Origin: Liolophura sinensis
Taxonomy: Eukaryota; Mollusca; Polyplacophora; Chitonida; Chitonidae
Direction of reading: 5' to 3'
DNA length: 64,000 nucleotides
Assembly: GCF_032854445.1 (NCBI RefSeq)
Contig: NC_088303.1
Span: forward strand, 34,727,501-34,791,500
The notes below the pieces were generated by a model, which did not search any database, was not told the DNA's origin, and saw nothing but the letters and a program-made list of their open reading frames with translations. Below are positions 51,643 through 62,832 of the stretch, piece by piece. The position numbers were made by a program, and so were the translations under genes. Positions within the stretch are counted from its first letter, which is position 1. Each line of letters opens with the position of its first letter.

Positions 51643-51905
51643 TTATTTATTTATTCGATTGGTGTTTTATCCCGTACTCAAGAATATTTCACTAACACGA
51701 CGGCGGCAGTATTATGGTGGGAGGAAACCGGGCAGAGTGTGGCGGAAACCCACGACGGTCCGCAAGTTGCTTGCATACCTTCCCTCGTACGGCCAGAGAG
51801 GAAGCCAGCATGAGCTGGACTTGAACTCACAATGACCGCATTGGTGGGTGGCTCCTGGGTCAGTGCGCCGCACTGGCATGCTAACCCCCGGGCAACGGTG
51901 GCCCG
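51643..51905 (-). mobile_element. tRNA-derived SINE (family A)
   Basis: Minus-strand copy with TTTATTTATTCGATTGG tail, GACGGCGGCAGTATTATGG body, GGACTTGAACTCACA (B box reverse) and head ending GGCCACCG-like sequence at 51893-51905. Confidence 0.85.
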
Positions 51906-52132
51906 GATGTAACGTTAGAAACCAGCTGCATAATATGGTATGAGAAGACACTATGTGGGTGAAAATGTTTCTTGTCAAGAGCAGTTTGGTTTTATTACAG
52001 ACACTCCGCCCCCCCTCCCCTCCCCCAATCTCAAAATATAGCCTTTGTATCAGTGATATTCTCGTGTAAGGCCCTATGAACTCATTCACTTCATCCATAA
52101 ATCAATCAGGATGATCTAGTTGTAAATCACTT

Positions 52133-52640
52133 GACAAAAAACACACGTCCTTATGCATTCAGAGCACAAGATCTCTCAAAAAGCACACGCCCTTATGTAT
52201 TCAGAGCACACCATCTAGCAAAAAGCACACGTCAGTATACATTCAGAGCACATCATCTTGCAAAAAAACACACATCCGTATCCATTCAGAGCACATCATT
52301 TGGCAAAAAGCACACATCCGCATGCATTCAGAGCACACCATCTCGCAAAAAGCACACGTCCGAATACATTCAGAGCACATCATTTGGCAAAAGCACACGT
52401 CCGGATGCATCTCGCAAAAAGCACCCGTCCGTATGCATTCAGAGCACAACATCTCGCAAAAAACACACGTTCGGATGCATCTCGCAAAAAAGCACATGAG
52501 AGTATACATTCAGAGCACATCACGTCGCAAAAAGCACACGTCTGTATGCATTCAGTGCACAACATCTCGCAAAAAGCACACATCTGTATACATTCAGAGG
52601 CTATCACCTGACAAAAAGCACACATTCATAGCACATTACT
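52133..52640. repeat. 42-bp minisatellite (about 12 units)
   Basis: Unit of about 42 bp containing GCAAAAAGCACACGTC, then a variable TATGCATTCAGAGCACA and ATCTC. Unit starts include 52175, 52217 and 52259. Because 42 is a multiple of three and the unit lacks stops, several frames on both strands stay open; I do not regard these as genes. Confidence 0.92.
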
Positions 52641-52715
52641 TCGTCTTGACTAAAAGCACACGTCCGCATGCAAAGCCCGTACCTGTTGTAAACACGGTGT
52701 AATAGTATCCTGGCC

Positions 52716-52985
52716 GGTCCGGTGTCAGTATACTGTATAGGTGTACTGATCGGTGTACAAAGCATACTGTACAGGTGTACTGATCGGTGTACAAAGAATA
52801 CTGTACAGGTGTACTGATCGGTGTACAAAGAATACTGTATAGGTGTACTGATCGGTGTACAAAGCATACTGTATAGGTGTACTGATCGGTGTACAAAGCA
52901 TACTGTATAGGTGTACTGATCGGTGTACAAAGCATACTGTATAGGTGTACTGATCGGTGTACAAAGCATACTTTGTAGGTGTACT
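52716..52985. repeat. 34-bp minisatellite (about 7.5 units)
   Basis: GGTGTACTGATCGGTGTAC plus AAAGCATACTGTATA repeats every 34 bp (for example GTGTAC at 52741, 52775, 52809). It is open on the minus strand in all frames, producing a spurious 160-codon frame. The unit resembles part of the SINE-like sequence at 63330-63370 (GGTCTACTGTGACTGGTGTC). Confidence 0.92.
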
Positions 52986-53186
52986 CGTTGGTCCGATACT
53001 GGTATACTGTGAAGGTATGCTGGTCAGCCCAATGTAAGTATACTGTAACTTGGTGTTTCTGTGAGCCAGAACTGCTTAGCACTGAGCTTCTGAAAACAAC
53101 TTTGTTAATTTCAGTCATCGAATTATATTTAAGGTATTTAAATGGTCCTATAATCTAAGTTGTTCTAGGTTTAATCTAAGTCTTTT

Positions 53187-53490
53187 CTTTGGAACCGCGT
53201 CGGTGGCCCATTGGTTAGAACATCCACCTCGAAGTCGGAAGACGTGGGGTGGATCACACCAACTGGTAATTATTGATGCCTCGCTTATGGCTTAGAACAA
53301 AGACACAGGACTGGTTAAGCCAGTGTCAGTATAATATGACAGTGTCACGGTTGGTGTCTTCAGCATGAAACTTCAGTGGCGGTACCACTTTGGCGGCATT
53401 GACTTCCCCTTATAAGACACTGTGTATATAAGGACATCTGATAACTCCTGCTCGTCATATGACTGAAAAATTGTTAGTACAAACATGCAT
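53187..53490 (+). mobile_element. SINE family B copy, tRNA-like head
   Basis: Head GGCCCATTGGTTAGAACATC…GGGTGGATCACACC, body CAGTGTCAGTATAATATGAC and GGTACCACTTTGGCGGC, 3' GTCATATGACTGAAAAATTG. The CACT tail is missing. Confidence 0.7.
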
Positions 53491-54188
53491 ACATATATCC
53501 GCTTTGGTATGGGTATGGTGGGCATATCTTACGTGTATATATTCGCAAAAACCAAGATGAAGGGAAATGAATAAAAACTATATTCGTTCATAGCATCTTG
53601 AAACCTACCATTCCCGGAAACAACCGAGAGACAAAGTGAAACTTTGAATGGCGATTCATTTATGTCCACTGCATGGCATGCTAACAAACATTAAGCCAAA
53701 GGAAACTGAGTTACTATCATGGCATTTCATAACGTGTATAAGATTGGCTATTAGCGAAATTGTTCAGCTTCGGGGTATGTTCCTGTCTAATACGGACACC
53801 CGCCAAAATGATTTGAAAATGAAAAATCAGATCAAAACAGGCCTGTACACTGTCATCGACAGTATCTTCACACCATCAAGGTCAAAAGGTCAATAAGCTC
53901 TATTGTTTATCACAACACAGATCAACTGAGTCATGTTAAAACATTTTGGTATCTCAGAGAAACAATATCCAGACGGAAGTAAGTGATCTTGTTGATAACG
54001 ATGGGATTGCTTTAGAATTACGTCAAAATGTTGCCTTCAAATCAATGTATACAGATGGAATGATAACGCTTGGTATATCTCACCGTCATATCTGGTCTGG
54101 GTATGAATTAAAGTACATCACAACAAATAGTTATACTTCGAATGTTAAACAACTACAGACTTACCCTGTAGCCTTGGCTGCTTTGGAA

Positions 54189-54437
54189 GCCTTAGTGGCC
54201 TAGTGGTTAGCGTGGTGTTGCAGTACAATCACCCAGGAGCCTCTTACCAATGCTATCGTTGTTAGTTGAAGTCCTGTCCATGCTGGCTATCTCTCAGGTC
54301 ATACGTGGGATGGTCGTGGGTTTCCCCAGGGCTCTGCCTGTTTTCTTTGCACTATAATGCTAACAGCCGACGTATAGGTGAAATATCCTTGAGTAGGCGT
54401 ACGGCGTAAAGCACCAGTCAAACAAATAAATAAATAT
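54189..54437 (+). mobile_element. tRNA-derived SINE (family A), diverged
   Basis: GCCTTAGTGGCCTAGTGGTTAG head, TTAGTTGAAGTCC B-box region, GGTCGTGGGTTTCCCC body, and CCTTGAGTAGGCG…AATAAATAAAT tail. Confidence 0.8.
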
Positions 54438-55533
54438 GTTCTCGTTCTATCCTGTCTAATGACATATGACAGCAAACTAAAATGAGAGAACATTCTAAAT
54501 TCAGAGAAATGAACAAATCTTTAAAATCTGTTTATTTTATTTGTGAGTTCTGTGTTAGGTTGGTAGGTGTTACTTAGAAAGTGGTTTTGAGTAACAGTAA
54601 TTGTTGTTACTAAATTCAGTAATAATTTTCATCAACAGAATCTGTGTTAATGCAATCCATAATTCTTGACAAACAAAGCTTGGTAGACATTGGAACATGC
54701 CCGGTCGCGTCTAATTGAAACAGAACTCCATAGTATAGATGTAAATCCAACAACGTCGTGGCTATCACGTCTAGTGGATAAACACCTAATCTAATTGTCA
54801 CGTCCGACATTCGTATACCACTCATAAATCCTCAAAGCTATGTATACCTTTTATGGAATTTAGGAAAGGCGTCGTATATAGGCGTCAGAACCTATTCCAC
54901 CCGGCTAGTATGGAAAAAAATTCACACTTGTTCAGTACTAATAGGTACTTATGGGTTACAGATGCTGGTCAGCTGGGAACAAGGTAACAAGCTTATACAT
55001 TAACCAAATATTGGCAAATAAAAATTTGACCCGGAGACATATGATGATGGAATGGGTTGTTTGGCCTCTGGCCGTGCACTGTTAACACTGGCACTGTAAA
55101 CACGCGTCAGCAGCCATCACGACAGTCAACACGGTAACTCTGTAGAAGAATCTGCCGACTGTACATTTTCAGTCTGCGTTGCCTTGTTTTAATGTTATTG
55201 TATGTTAAAAATGATAACATAGCATTTGGAGTTATTCTAGACCAGCGACGTCTTATGAATTACAATTAGCGTCACTGCATTTTTCCCCACCTTATTCTGC
55301 TTAAGCCATGGTGCTAGTGGCGTGTAAGTTGCTACTATTTATGCATTTACATGAACAGTTAGAATAAAACCCTGACTGAGGCAAATTGACAAGAGGCTGT
55401 ATTTCACCAGTTATCTACGTGTGACCAATTGCAAATTATCACACTGTCGTCACTGCTTTGGGCTTACCCTCTATATTGTAAGTCTTGTATTATATTGTGA
55501 GCGAATTCGATCGAAGTGGACTGAGGCGTGCAA

Positions 55534-55895
55534 CAACATTTCCATTATAGCTGAATAGTTGAAGGTCTAATCATTTAGCGATACCTTTAGTAATAGGTGT
55601 GAATTAACTCCTTTTTGAAAAGGCGTTAATGTACACCTTTTCTAGAAGGTGTGAATTCATACCTTTTGGGAAAGGTCTTTATTTACATCTTGTGCGATAG
55701 ATGTTTCTGCACACCCTTTCTTAAGGTGTTAATTTACACTCTTTTAAAGGCTGTAAACTTACACCTAATACGGTGTACATCCTGTGACAAGAAATTTGCA
55801 CACATTGTGTGTGAATACTGACACCATTTTAGCTAAGAGTGTACAAAAACATTTCCATTACAGCTGAAAGATGGAGGTCTAATCATTTTACGATA
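55534..55895. repeat. 26-bp palindromic array inside 49-bp direct repeats
   Basis: 55592-55768 holds about seven units of roughly AAGGTGTNAATTNACACCTTTT, each nearly self-complementary, every 25-26 bp. It is flanked by direct repeats 55534-55582 and 55848-55895, both reading AACATTTCCATTA-AGCTGAA…AGGTCTAATCATTT-CGATA with a few differences. Confidence 0.75.
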
Positions 55896-55964
55896 AGGGT
55901 TAATACTTTAAGACGTTATAGCCAACCGAAAATAGCTCACATATCCAGCTCTTAGACGCAGTCT

Positions 55965-56190
55965 CTCTGGTTTCCAGCTCTCACTGTTGGTGAGACTTTG
56001 GTGAGAGTTGACGGTACACCTGGGAAAGATCGTCAGTACTACTGGCCAAGCAAAGGTCGATGGTTTACCCCTGAGAGTGCGGTTTCATCAACAGTCTCAT
56101 AAAAATGACAAAACTGACAATCATCTCATATAAAAGCGAAAAATTCTTGAGAACGGTGTAATATATCTATCAGATATATTAATAAATCGT
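55965..56190 (+). mobile_element. SINE family C copy, diverged
   Basis: CTGGCCAAGCAAAGGTCGAT GGTTTACCCC, GTGCGGTTTCATCAACAGTC, AAAAATTCTTGAGAACGGTG and a TAATAAATCG tail. Confidence 0.5.
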
Positions 56191-57990
56191 TAGTCAAGGT
56201 CCAGCGAATAGCTTAAGGCCACACATCACATACTGTTAACTAGTTCGCGGGTGGTTGACCTGTACACCGTTTAGTCTTGTGCAGTGCCAGGTCGGGTAGA
56301 ATTTGTATGGCGCTCAGATATGATTTCTGTCAGTAAAAGGTCACCGGATCCGAGTATGTCTCGAAACGATAATCTAATCTACATCTAATTAGCACGGCAT
56401 ATATGCTAACAACAGGCAATCTTTATGAGGACCATAAGCTTTATCGGATACTCACGGCACAATGCTTTTTCTACTATTTATTGATAAATGCTTGGTGACG
56501 TTATGACCCAAACTCAACTCGCAGACTCAGCGTTTTTAAGAGTAAATGAAGACTGCAGGGATAATGTGTGTGTTTGTAAATAACATAGCTCCTGACTTGG
56601 CTCATTAGAAGCGGAAATGCCTTAATCCACTGCACACTATATATTTATTCGGTAATTTAATATTGCAAATTTTACCGCATTATCTTGTCATCTATAGATA
56701 ATGGCTATTGCAATTTAAAATCTGCGGGATTACAACATATATCGTTAATGGTTGTGGCAAATTGTGTGAATGATACGTGAGATTTCCTTAAGGTTAACGT
56801 CCTAGCAGATACACTGTGAGAGTGGTTTTCCTAGTACCATGTTTGTTGAAACTATGAAATAAAATAGAAACCATGAAAAACCCATTCCAGAATTGCTGCA
56901 CTATAATTTTAAGATTTATCAATCAAACCACCGTGAACAGGTTGAAACAGATGGCTCGTATTCATTTAAAAAATATGGCGTAGATGAGGTCGGCAAACAA
57001 GCGGGTTTCCAAACTTTTAGCCAGTCGCTTAACATATGTTCTTTTGCACTAACTGACGTACAGTATAAAGTTTCCAACTGTGCTACATGGGATCAAAAAG
57101 TAAAAATCTGAGTGATCTATGAAGGAAAAGAAAAGCGGCATTTCTTCACACTGTATAGTGACATACTGGTTATTGGCAGCATCCTTAAGGGTATAAGTTT
57201 GGTTTTGACTTGGGACCATAACAGGATTATTTCTACTAGCAGGGCCATATCTAGAGTCACTTTGATTCTGGAAAACGCTCCCAAAGTGCCCAAACCAAAC
57301 AAGGTGTATTGAAACTAACAGGTAACTTAAACAAAAATATGATGGTTTACCAAGAAAAAGTTTTCACATAAATTTCTTTCATGCACGCTTTAAAGCTTTT
57401 AGAAAGCATCATTTTGAGTTGAAATTTCTTTTGCACAATCACAACGTCACCATTATAAGGTTTGGAAAGATAACCTTTAATGTTTTTCTATGTTATGGTC
57501 GTGACTAGTTTTCCTCCTTTAATTTGTTTGACAACTTTGAACCAAAAAAATTGTTACATCCAGCAATGTCTCTTAACACCAATTTATTCAGTTCTTATTA
57601 TTCGTGCAATTAGGTTCAAGATTAGTCTCCGAATTGAACAGTGCAAGAGCACTGACTGGATAATCCTACCATACTCGAATATTAATATAATGCTGACAGA
57701 CTAAATTTTTTCCACCAAATTAAAATACATTAAAATTTTGATGGAATTGAAAACCTTTTGCCCAGGAGTACCACCCACCTCGCTGAAGGCTTTACTGACG
57801 AAGGTGACAAAATCGTCCAGCACCAACATCTAAAATGGCAGTCAAACTAGGTTGCCTTTCTGATATTTTGCAGGGAAAAGTGAAAGTTGTAAGCGCTCAG
57901 TAAGTAATCTACATTCAGGGGATATCGGGTAGGCTCGAACTTTGGTACGTGAGCAGTCAGTATAGGGAGCAGATAACAGATTTGACTACA

Positions 57991-58184
57991 AAAAATTATT
58001 TATTTGATTGGAGTTTCAAGTCTACGCCGTACTCAAGAATATTTCATTTTCATTATGGCGGGAGGAAACCGGTCACAGCCCGAGGGAACCCACGACCATC
58101 AACTCACGGCGATCACACTGGTGAAATGCCTCTGGGAAATTGTGCTCTTATAGCATACTAACTATTAGACCACTGAGGCCCCCG
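57991..58184 (-). mobile_element. SINE (family A), internally deleted
   Basis: TTATTTATTTGATTGGAG…TACGCCGTACTCAAGAATAT…GGCGGGAGGAAACCGG…CACTGAGGCCCCCG; the middle is shortened. Confidence 0.75.
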
Positions 58185-59563
58185 ACTAGATAGGCTGGGA
58201 ACATTTCTCACACCCCAATGGGTCATTGTGTTTCCCTGGTCTAATCACCATGCCTACATCCGGGCTATGTTGGACAATATATAAGAGGAACATAAGGTAA
58301 ATAACAGTAATGCAAATTACCAGCACAATCCAATAGTTTTCTTCTCCATCAGTCATGTAGGAACACCATATGATATACATTATACTAGCCAAACACAAGC
58401 TCACCATCTGCAGAAGTGTTGATGCTATCCTATGAATATTATCGCCATTCTATATAGAATACATCATAATGAGTGAACTCATTGATCAGAACTGATCACA
58501 AGTAAAACCGGTGAAACCCGGCCTCAGTTTACCTCAGTTAAGGCTTCATTCTAACTGCTCATGTCAATGCTTAAGTAGTGGTATCTTAATAGGGGGCTTT
58601 TGTATGCATATTGTCACAAAATCAGTTTTATAATAGAGTAACACCATGCATATGGACCCCTGCAACAAATCGGCGTTAAACTGTAATCAAATATGGCGGA
58701 AATGCAGGCCGGGTTTTCAGTAAGCATGACTAGAGATATTTGAAAGAAATTTAAGAATAAAGGAGAGCCACCTTGATATTTTTTAACAATGCGGACTTCA
58801 GTGATTTGCTGAAGTAAAAAGAAAAACCGAGAAGTCAGTCAGTCACGTGTCTGTCTCGCGAGCGAACTTGTTGGGTGTGGCACACAGATAGACATCCAGA
58901 GGCAAAAAATTAACGCACCCCATATGGCTGCAAAGTTGAGAGTACAAAATAGTACGGAAAGTTTTTTTCAGTCATTGATTTACCCCGATTGTGTAATTTT
59001 AGAAAAATAATAAACTGTGACTATAATCCTATGGTCACGTACATCATGCATCGATAAATAAATGGAACTTTTAATGAGAGGTTTAACAGGGGTACTTTTC
59101 CAGGCTGACAGGTAAACATAAAGGCTCTCAGTGGCAGCGTTCACAGAGATCTGAACATGTAGGTTTTTCAGTTATTTTGTATCTTGTCATTTGAGTAACA
59201 GGTCGGCAGTGAGACCGGCGGGACTTGACCCAGTAAATCGTGCAAACATGTTAGGGTTTCCACAAACAACACGACTCGACAGTCTTGCTATGAAGTATAC
59301 GTGTAGTCATTCGTGTCAAACTACGCGGGAATGGCACTTTACAGCCTACTTTGTAAAGTCATTTTCTTCCGCAATTGCTACAGTCTGTGTTGTGTCCTAT
59401 AAGGCTACGTGATTTGAGAGAAAGGTTCTAAAGAAAAAAAAGGAAAAAAAAAAACCTAACAGATTAATGGAATTTTGAGAAAGTTGATCAAACGTGTTTT
59501 TGTGTATATGAATTGCCTGTAATAAATGATTATGATTGACTGTTAATCTGTTTTAAATCATGC

Positions 59564-59636
59564 TTCCATTTACAAACCGTGTTAAAATGTTAAATCTGTT
59601 TCCATTTACAAACCGTGATAAAATGTTACGGCTAAA
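59564..59636. repeat. 35-bp tandem dimer
   Basis: TTCCATTTACAAACCGTG followed by T/ATAAAATGTTA occurs at 59564 and again at 59599. Confidence 0.8.
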
Positions 59637-60062
59637 TAGAAAATAAATATTAAACCGCATAGACTGGCAACATATCATTTATGAATGACACTTCATTGGA
59701 GACAATTTATGTACAAACTTCAACTGGTTGTGTTTAACATAGAATCTATGCCTCGAAACAAACATTCGTATACCAGCGGTCAACCAAAATGGACGTTCAG
59801 GGCGAGAAAGGAATCTGGCACTGGTCAACATACAAAACAATCGCAATCGATTTTCACCATTCCTGTAACAAAAGATTGCAAGTATGAAATGGAATAGGAA
59901 CCAAAATTCCTCCTAAACTAGTTAAAGGCAAGTGTCAACATATGTTTGTGTCTAGTTGCTTGAACCTTTAAGCGGGATAGTTGTTTGGGAGATAGTTGTT
60001 TGCGGGATATCAATGCAGGAATTACGTAACTCAATGTACGGGTTAGTCTTTTCAATTTTAAT

Positions 60063-60440
60063 TCAGGAATTGCTTGAACCACTATAAGGGCTAGTTGTTT
60101 CCACAGTCAGTTCTGGAATTGCTTGAACCACTATAAGGACTAGTTGTTTCCACAGTCAGTTCTGGAATTGCTTGAACCACAATAAGGGCTAGTTGTTTCC
60201 ACAGTCAGTTCAGGAATTGCTTGAACCCCATTAAGGACTAATTGTTTCCGCAGTCAGTTCAGGGATTGCTTGCACCCCTGTAACGGCCAGTTGTTTCCAC
60301 AGTCAGTTCAGGGATTGCTTGCACCCCTGTAACCGCCAGTTGTTTCCACAGTCAGTTCAGGAATTGCTTGAGCCCCACTAAGGCCTAATTGTTTTCGCAC
60401 TCAATTCAGGAATTCATTTCAGGAGTTGCTTTAGCCCCTG
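60063..60440. repeat. 49-bp tandem array (about 7-8 units)
   Basis: Unit TTCAGGAATTGCTTGAACC + ACTATAAGGRCTAGTTG + TTTCCACAGTCAG with starts spaced 49 bp (60071, 60120, 60169 for TGCTTGAACC). Later units diverge. Confidence 0.9.
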
Positions 60441-60924
60441 TTCGGGCCAGTTTCCGTTATAACATCATGAACAGATTTAAACAGGCATAAACAGTGTAAA
60501 ACAACTTCCTCATGTTAATAGGTAAAAAAAAATCACCTGGTACATTGTGGATCAGTATTTATACAAGTTTCTTTTTTAAATAGTAAACAAATAAACAAGT
60601 AATAACAATAACAACAATAACAGACCGGTGTAGCTTAATAACAGATAGCTACATGGATAAGCCAAATAGGGTTACTTTTGATAATTCCGTTTCAGATGAA
60701 AATCGGATTATGTAACAGGATTAGGATTAAACAACCCGGTAATCTAACGTTACAAGGTGTGTATCGTGTTATTCTCTCCACGAGTTTCTGGTAAGTTTGG
60801 TGTCCGTAGGACCTTGGTGACAATCACTGGTCGACAAGGACTCTGTGGCCGTTTGTGGAGTCTAACGTTCCTTGTACATCGCTTTTCTTTCACCAACGCG
60901 GTGGGTATGTCAACACGTCATACG

Positions 60925-61070
60925 CAGGAAAGTTTATCAGTAGGTTGTCAAAGGGCGTTGGTTTAATTAGAGTACTCCAGTTTTCTTCAGCGATAAAATT
61001 GATCGCAATTACATTAAGTGTAAAGCTCTTGGGGATGGCGTTAAACAACTGATATATAAGTAAATAAATA
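60925..61070 (+). mobile_element. SINE family C 3' fragment
   Basis: GTTGTCAAAGGGCGTTGGTT, TAATTAGAGTACTCCAGTTT, CTCTTGGGGATGGCGTTAAA and a TAAGTAAATAAATA tail. Confidence 0.5.
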
Positions 61071-61626
61071 CATGGTTCCGAATCCGTGAAGACTTGAAGT
61101 AATGGCAGGTTTTATTACATTCAAAATTTACAAATCGTGATCATTTTCTATACACAACACGCGGCGTTCAGTACAGGACATGCTGTATTAAATATTTAGT
61201 TACGGCTATATGGAATATAGCATTGCATCAGAATCGTCACCGTTGTCTTCATATTGTGCGTTTTGACTGCGCAGAGGGTAATCTTGCACAACGGAGCGAT
61301 ACTGATTTAATCCACTAGTTAATCCGGACGGTAGAATTTATCCTCTCGTTATTTTCAGTTTAAACACATTCCTTATAAACAACATAGCAGTGACATACTG
61401 TGACCTATAATTACCCTATAGTATGTCCTAAGCTCAGATTAGCATATTCATTCAAGTACAAACTCTTAGATATTCAACCACCAACCCAGTATGTAACTCG
61501 AGTAAAATTCCAGTAGTACAAGTAAGCAATAAAATAATAATGTACCATACCGTCCTTAAATATAAAATAATCTTGTTAAATCTAAAATAACATGCCTTGA
61601 GTACCCTATATATGTCATTAAGCAAG

Positions 61627-61629
<3 letters not shown>

Positions 61630-61711
<82 letters not shown>
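61630..61711. repeat. (TA)n microsatellite upstream of the aquaporin gene
   Basis: 82 bp of uninterrupted TA about 570 bp upstream of the aquaporin ATG. Confidence 0.97.
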
Positions 61712-61712
<1 letters not shown>

Positions 61713-61715
<3 letters not shown>

Positions 61716-62277
61716 GCGGATGGGGAGATCAGAGAATTCTTTTTTCTCCCCTAAGTTTGACATTTCAGGCTGTAATGTTGTAGACACCACTGGTGCCACT
61801 GCACTCGCCTACTAGTGCTCTTTGGCTCCCATCACCATACATGCAGGCAATGCTCTTCCAGCGATCCCTCATTAACTCGCCGCGTTCAAGTCAGTCGACG
61901 CACAGTGTCAGCGCTGGTTAGTGGGGATTTTATCCAGCGACTCCCGAATTTGTGCTCAGAGCGACACGAAGCGCTGAGATCATTAACTACGATATACCTC
62001 ATAGCGCGTCAGTGCGGGGTTTAAAGCCTGCTCAAAACACAGACCCAATTTCGGAATCCCACGGAAACGGACAAGTGGGAATTAGAGCAGAAAGGGTTTG
62101 TCTCAAAATATTACTCGTTGCAAATACGATCCGAGTCTCGTCGAATTACTTCATCTGCAAGAAACCGGATATTTTTTTTACGTCGCCTTCGTGTTTTATA
62201 CGTGGAGAGGAGGGCACTATTTGCCAAGCCACACACACACACCCGGACTGTGACATCTAACTGCGTCTCTCTTCACT
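61713..62277 (+). promoter_or_regulatory. Likely promoter and 5' UTR region of the aquaporin gene
   Basis: GC- and CpG-richer than its surroundings (for example around 61860-62040), starting right after a TA array and ending at the aquaporin ATG. A short ACACAC run lies at 62229-62241. No confident TATA box or start site is visible. Confidence 0.35.
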
Positions 62278-62832
62278 ATGGCGATTATAAACGATAACAT
62301 TAACGATATTTCCACTTTGAATTTTTGGCGAGCCTTGTCGGCGGAAATGCTTGGAACCTTGTTATTGGTGTTCCTGGCATGTGGTTCAGCGGTCAACTGG
62401 TCCGAGTCCAGCGAAATGCCGCCGCAAAGAATCGTCCAAATCTCTCTTACATTTGGGCTATCCGTGGCCACGATCGTTTGGGCCATTGCCCACGTCAGTG
62501 GCGGACACATCAATCCAGCGGTCACCATCGGTTTTTTGGTCACCCGCAAGATCACCATCGTACGAGGGGTTCTCTATATGATTGCCCAATCTATCGGGGC
62601 AATCGTGGGTGCAGCTATCCTGTACGGAGTAAGCCCGGAAGACCGGAGGTCAGCTCTGGGTGCAAACGGTCTGAATGAGATCACCCCTGCCCAGGGATTC
62701 GGTGTGGAGCTCATCATTACGTTCGTCTTGGTCTTCACCGTCTTCGCCACTGTGGATGGACAGCGCCATGATCTCAGAGGTTCTGGACCGCTAGCTATTG
62801 GATTATCCGTTGCAATCTGCCATCTTTTTGCC
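62278..62832 (+). CDS. Aquaporin, first coding exon (partial gene, 185 aa in window)
   Basis: Membrane water channel of the classical AQP1/AQP4-like group. One exon encodes five of the six helices: SAEMLGTLLLVFLACGSAV (TM1, about residues 21-39), SLTFGLSVATIVWAIA (TM2), the first half-helix GGHINPAVTIGF with NPA at residues 79-81, VLYMIAQSIGAIVGAAIL (TM3), GVELIITFVLVFTVFA (TM4) and GPLAIGLSVAICHLFA (TM5). Phe59 and His182 match the aromatic/arginine filter positions typical of water-selective channels, and N40-W-S is a loop-A glycosylation sequon. The exon ends at GCC|GTGAGT in phase 0, just before the expected second NPA half. That exon is not seen in the remaining 1.1 kb. ATG at 62278 is preceded by an in-frame region without another good start. 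Paralogue assignment is not possible from this half. Confidence 0.92.

Larger units (their letters stand above)
54838..61070. other. Repeat-rich intergenic region before the aquaporin gene
   Basis: Contains a 26-bp palindromic array with flanking direct repeats (55534-55895), SINE-like pieces, a 35-bp dimer (59564-59636) and a 49-bp array (60063-60440). Open frames such as 56893-57111 and 59191-59412 show no recognisable domain or splice context. Confidence 0.4.

Noticed and set aside
52131-52702. Several overlapping open frames with 14-residue repeats
   Set aside because: The 42-bp array is a multiple of three without stops, so multiple frames on both strands stay open; no start context, splice sites or conserved flanks.
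52636-53118. 160-codon minus-strand open frame
   Set aside because: It is produced by the 34-bp minisatellite, whose unit is stop-free in all minus-strand frames; the peptide just cycles every 34 residues.
53648-54203. Two neighbouring frames of 82 and 85 codons
   Set aside because: No family resemblance or splice logic; the second runs into a SINE.
55308-55323. Possible first exon of a third lectin-EGF-PAN copy (MVLVA then GTAAGT)
   Set aside because: The donor context GGCGT|GTAAGT resembles the candidate exon at 36205, but only five codons exist and no lectin-like exon follows before 62 kb.
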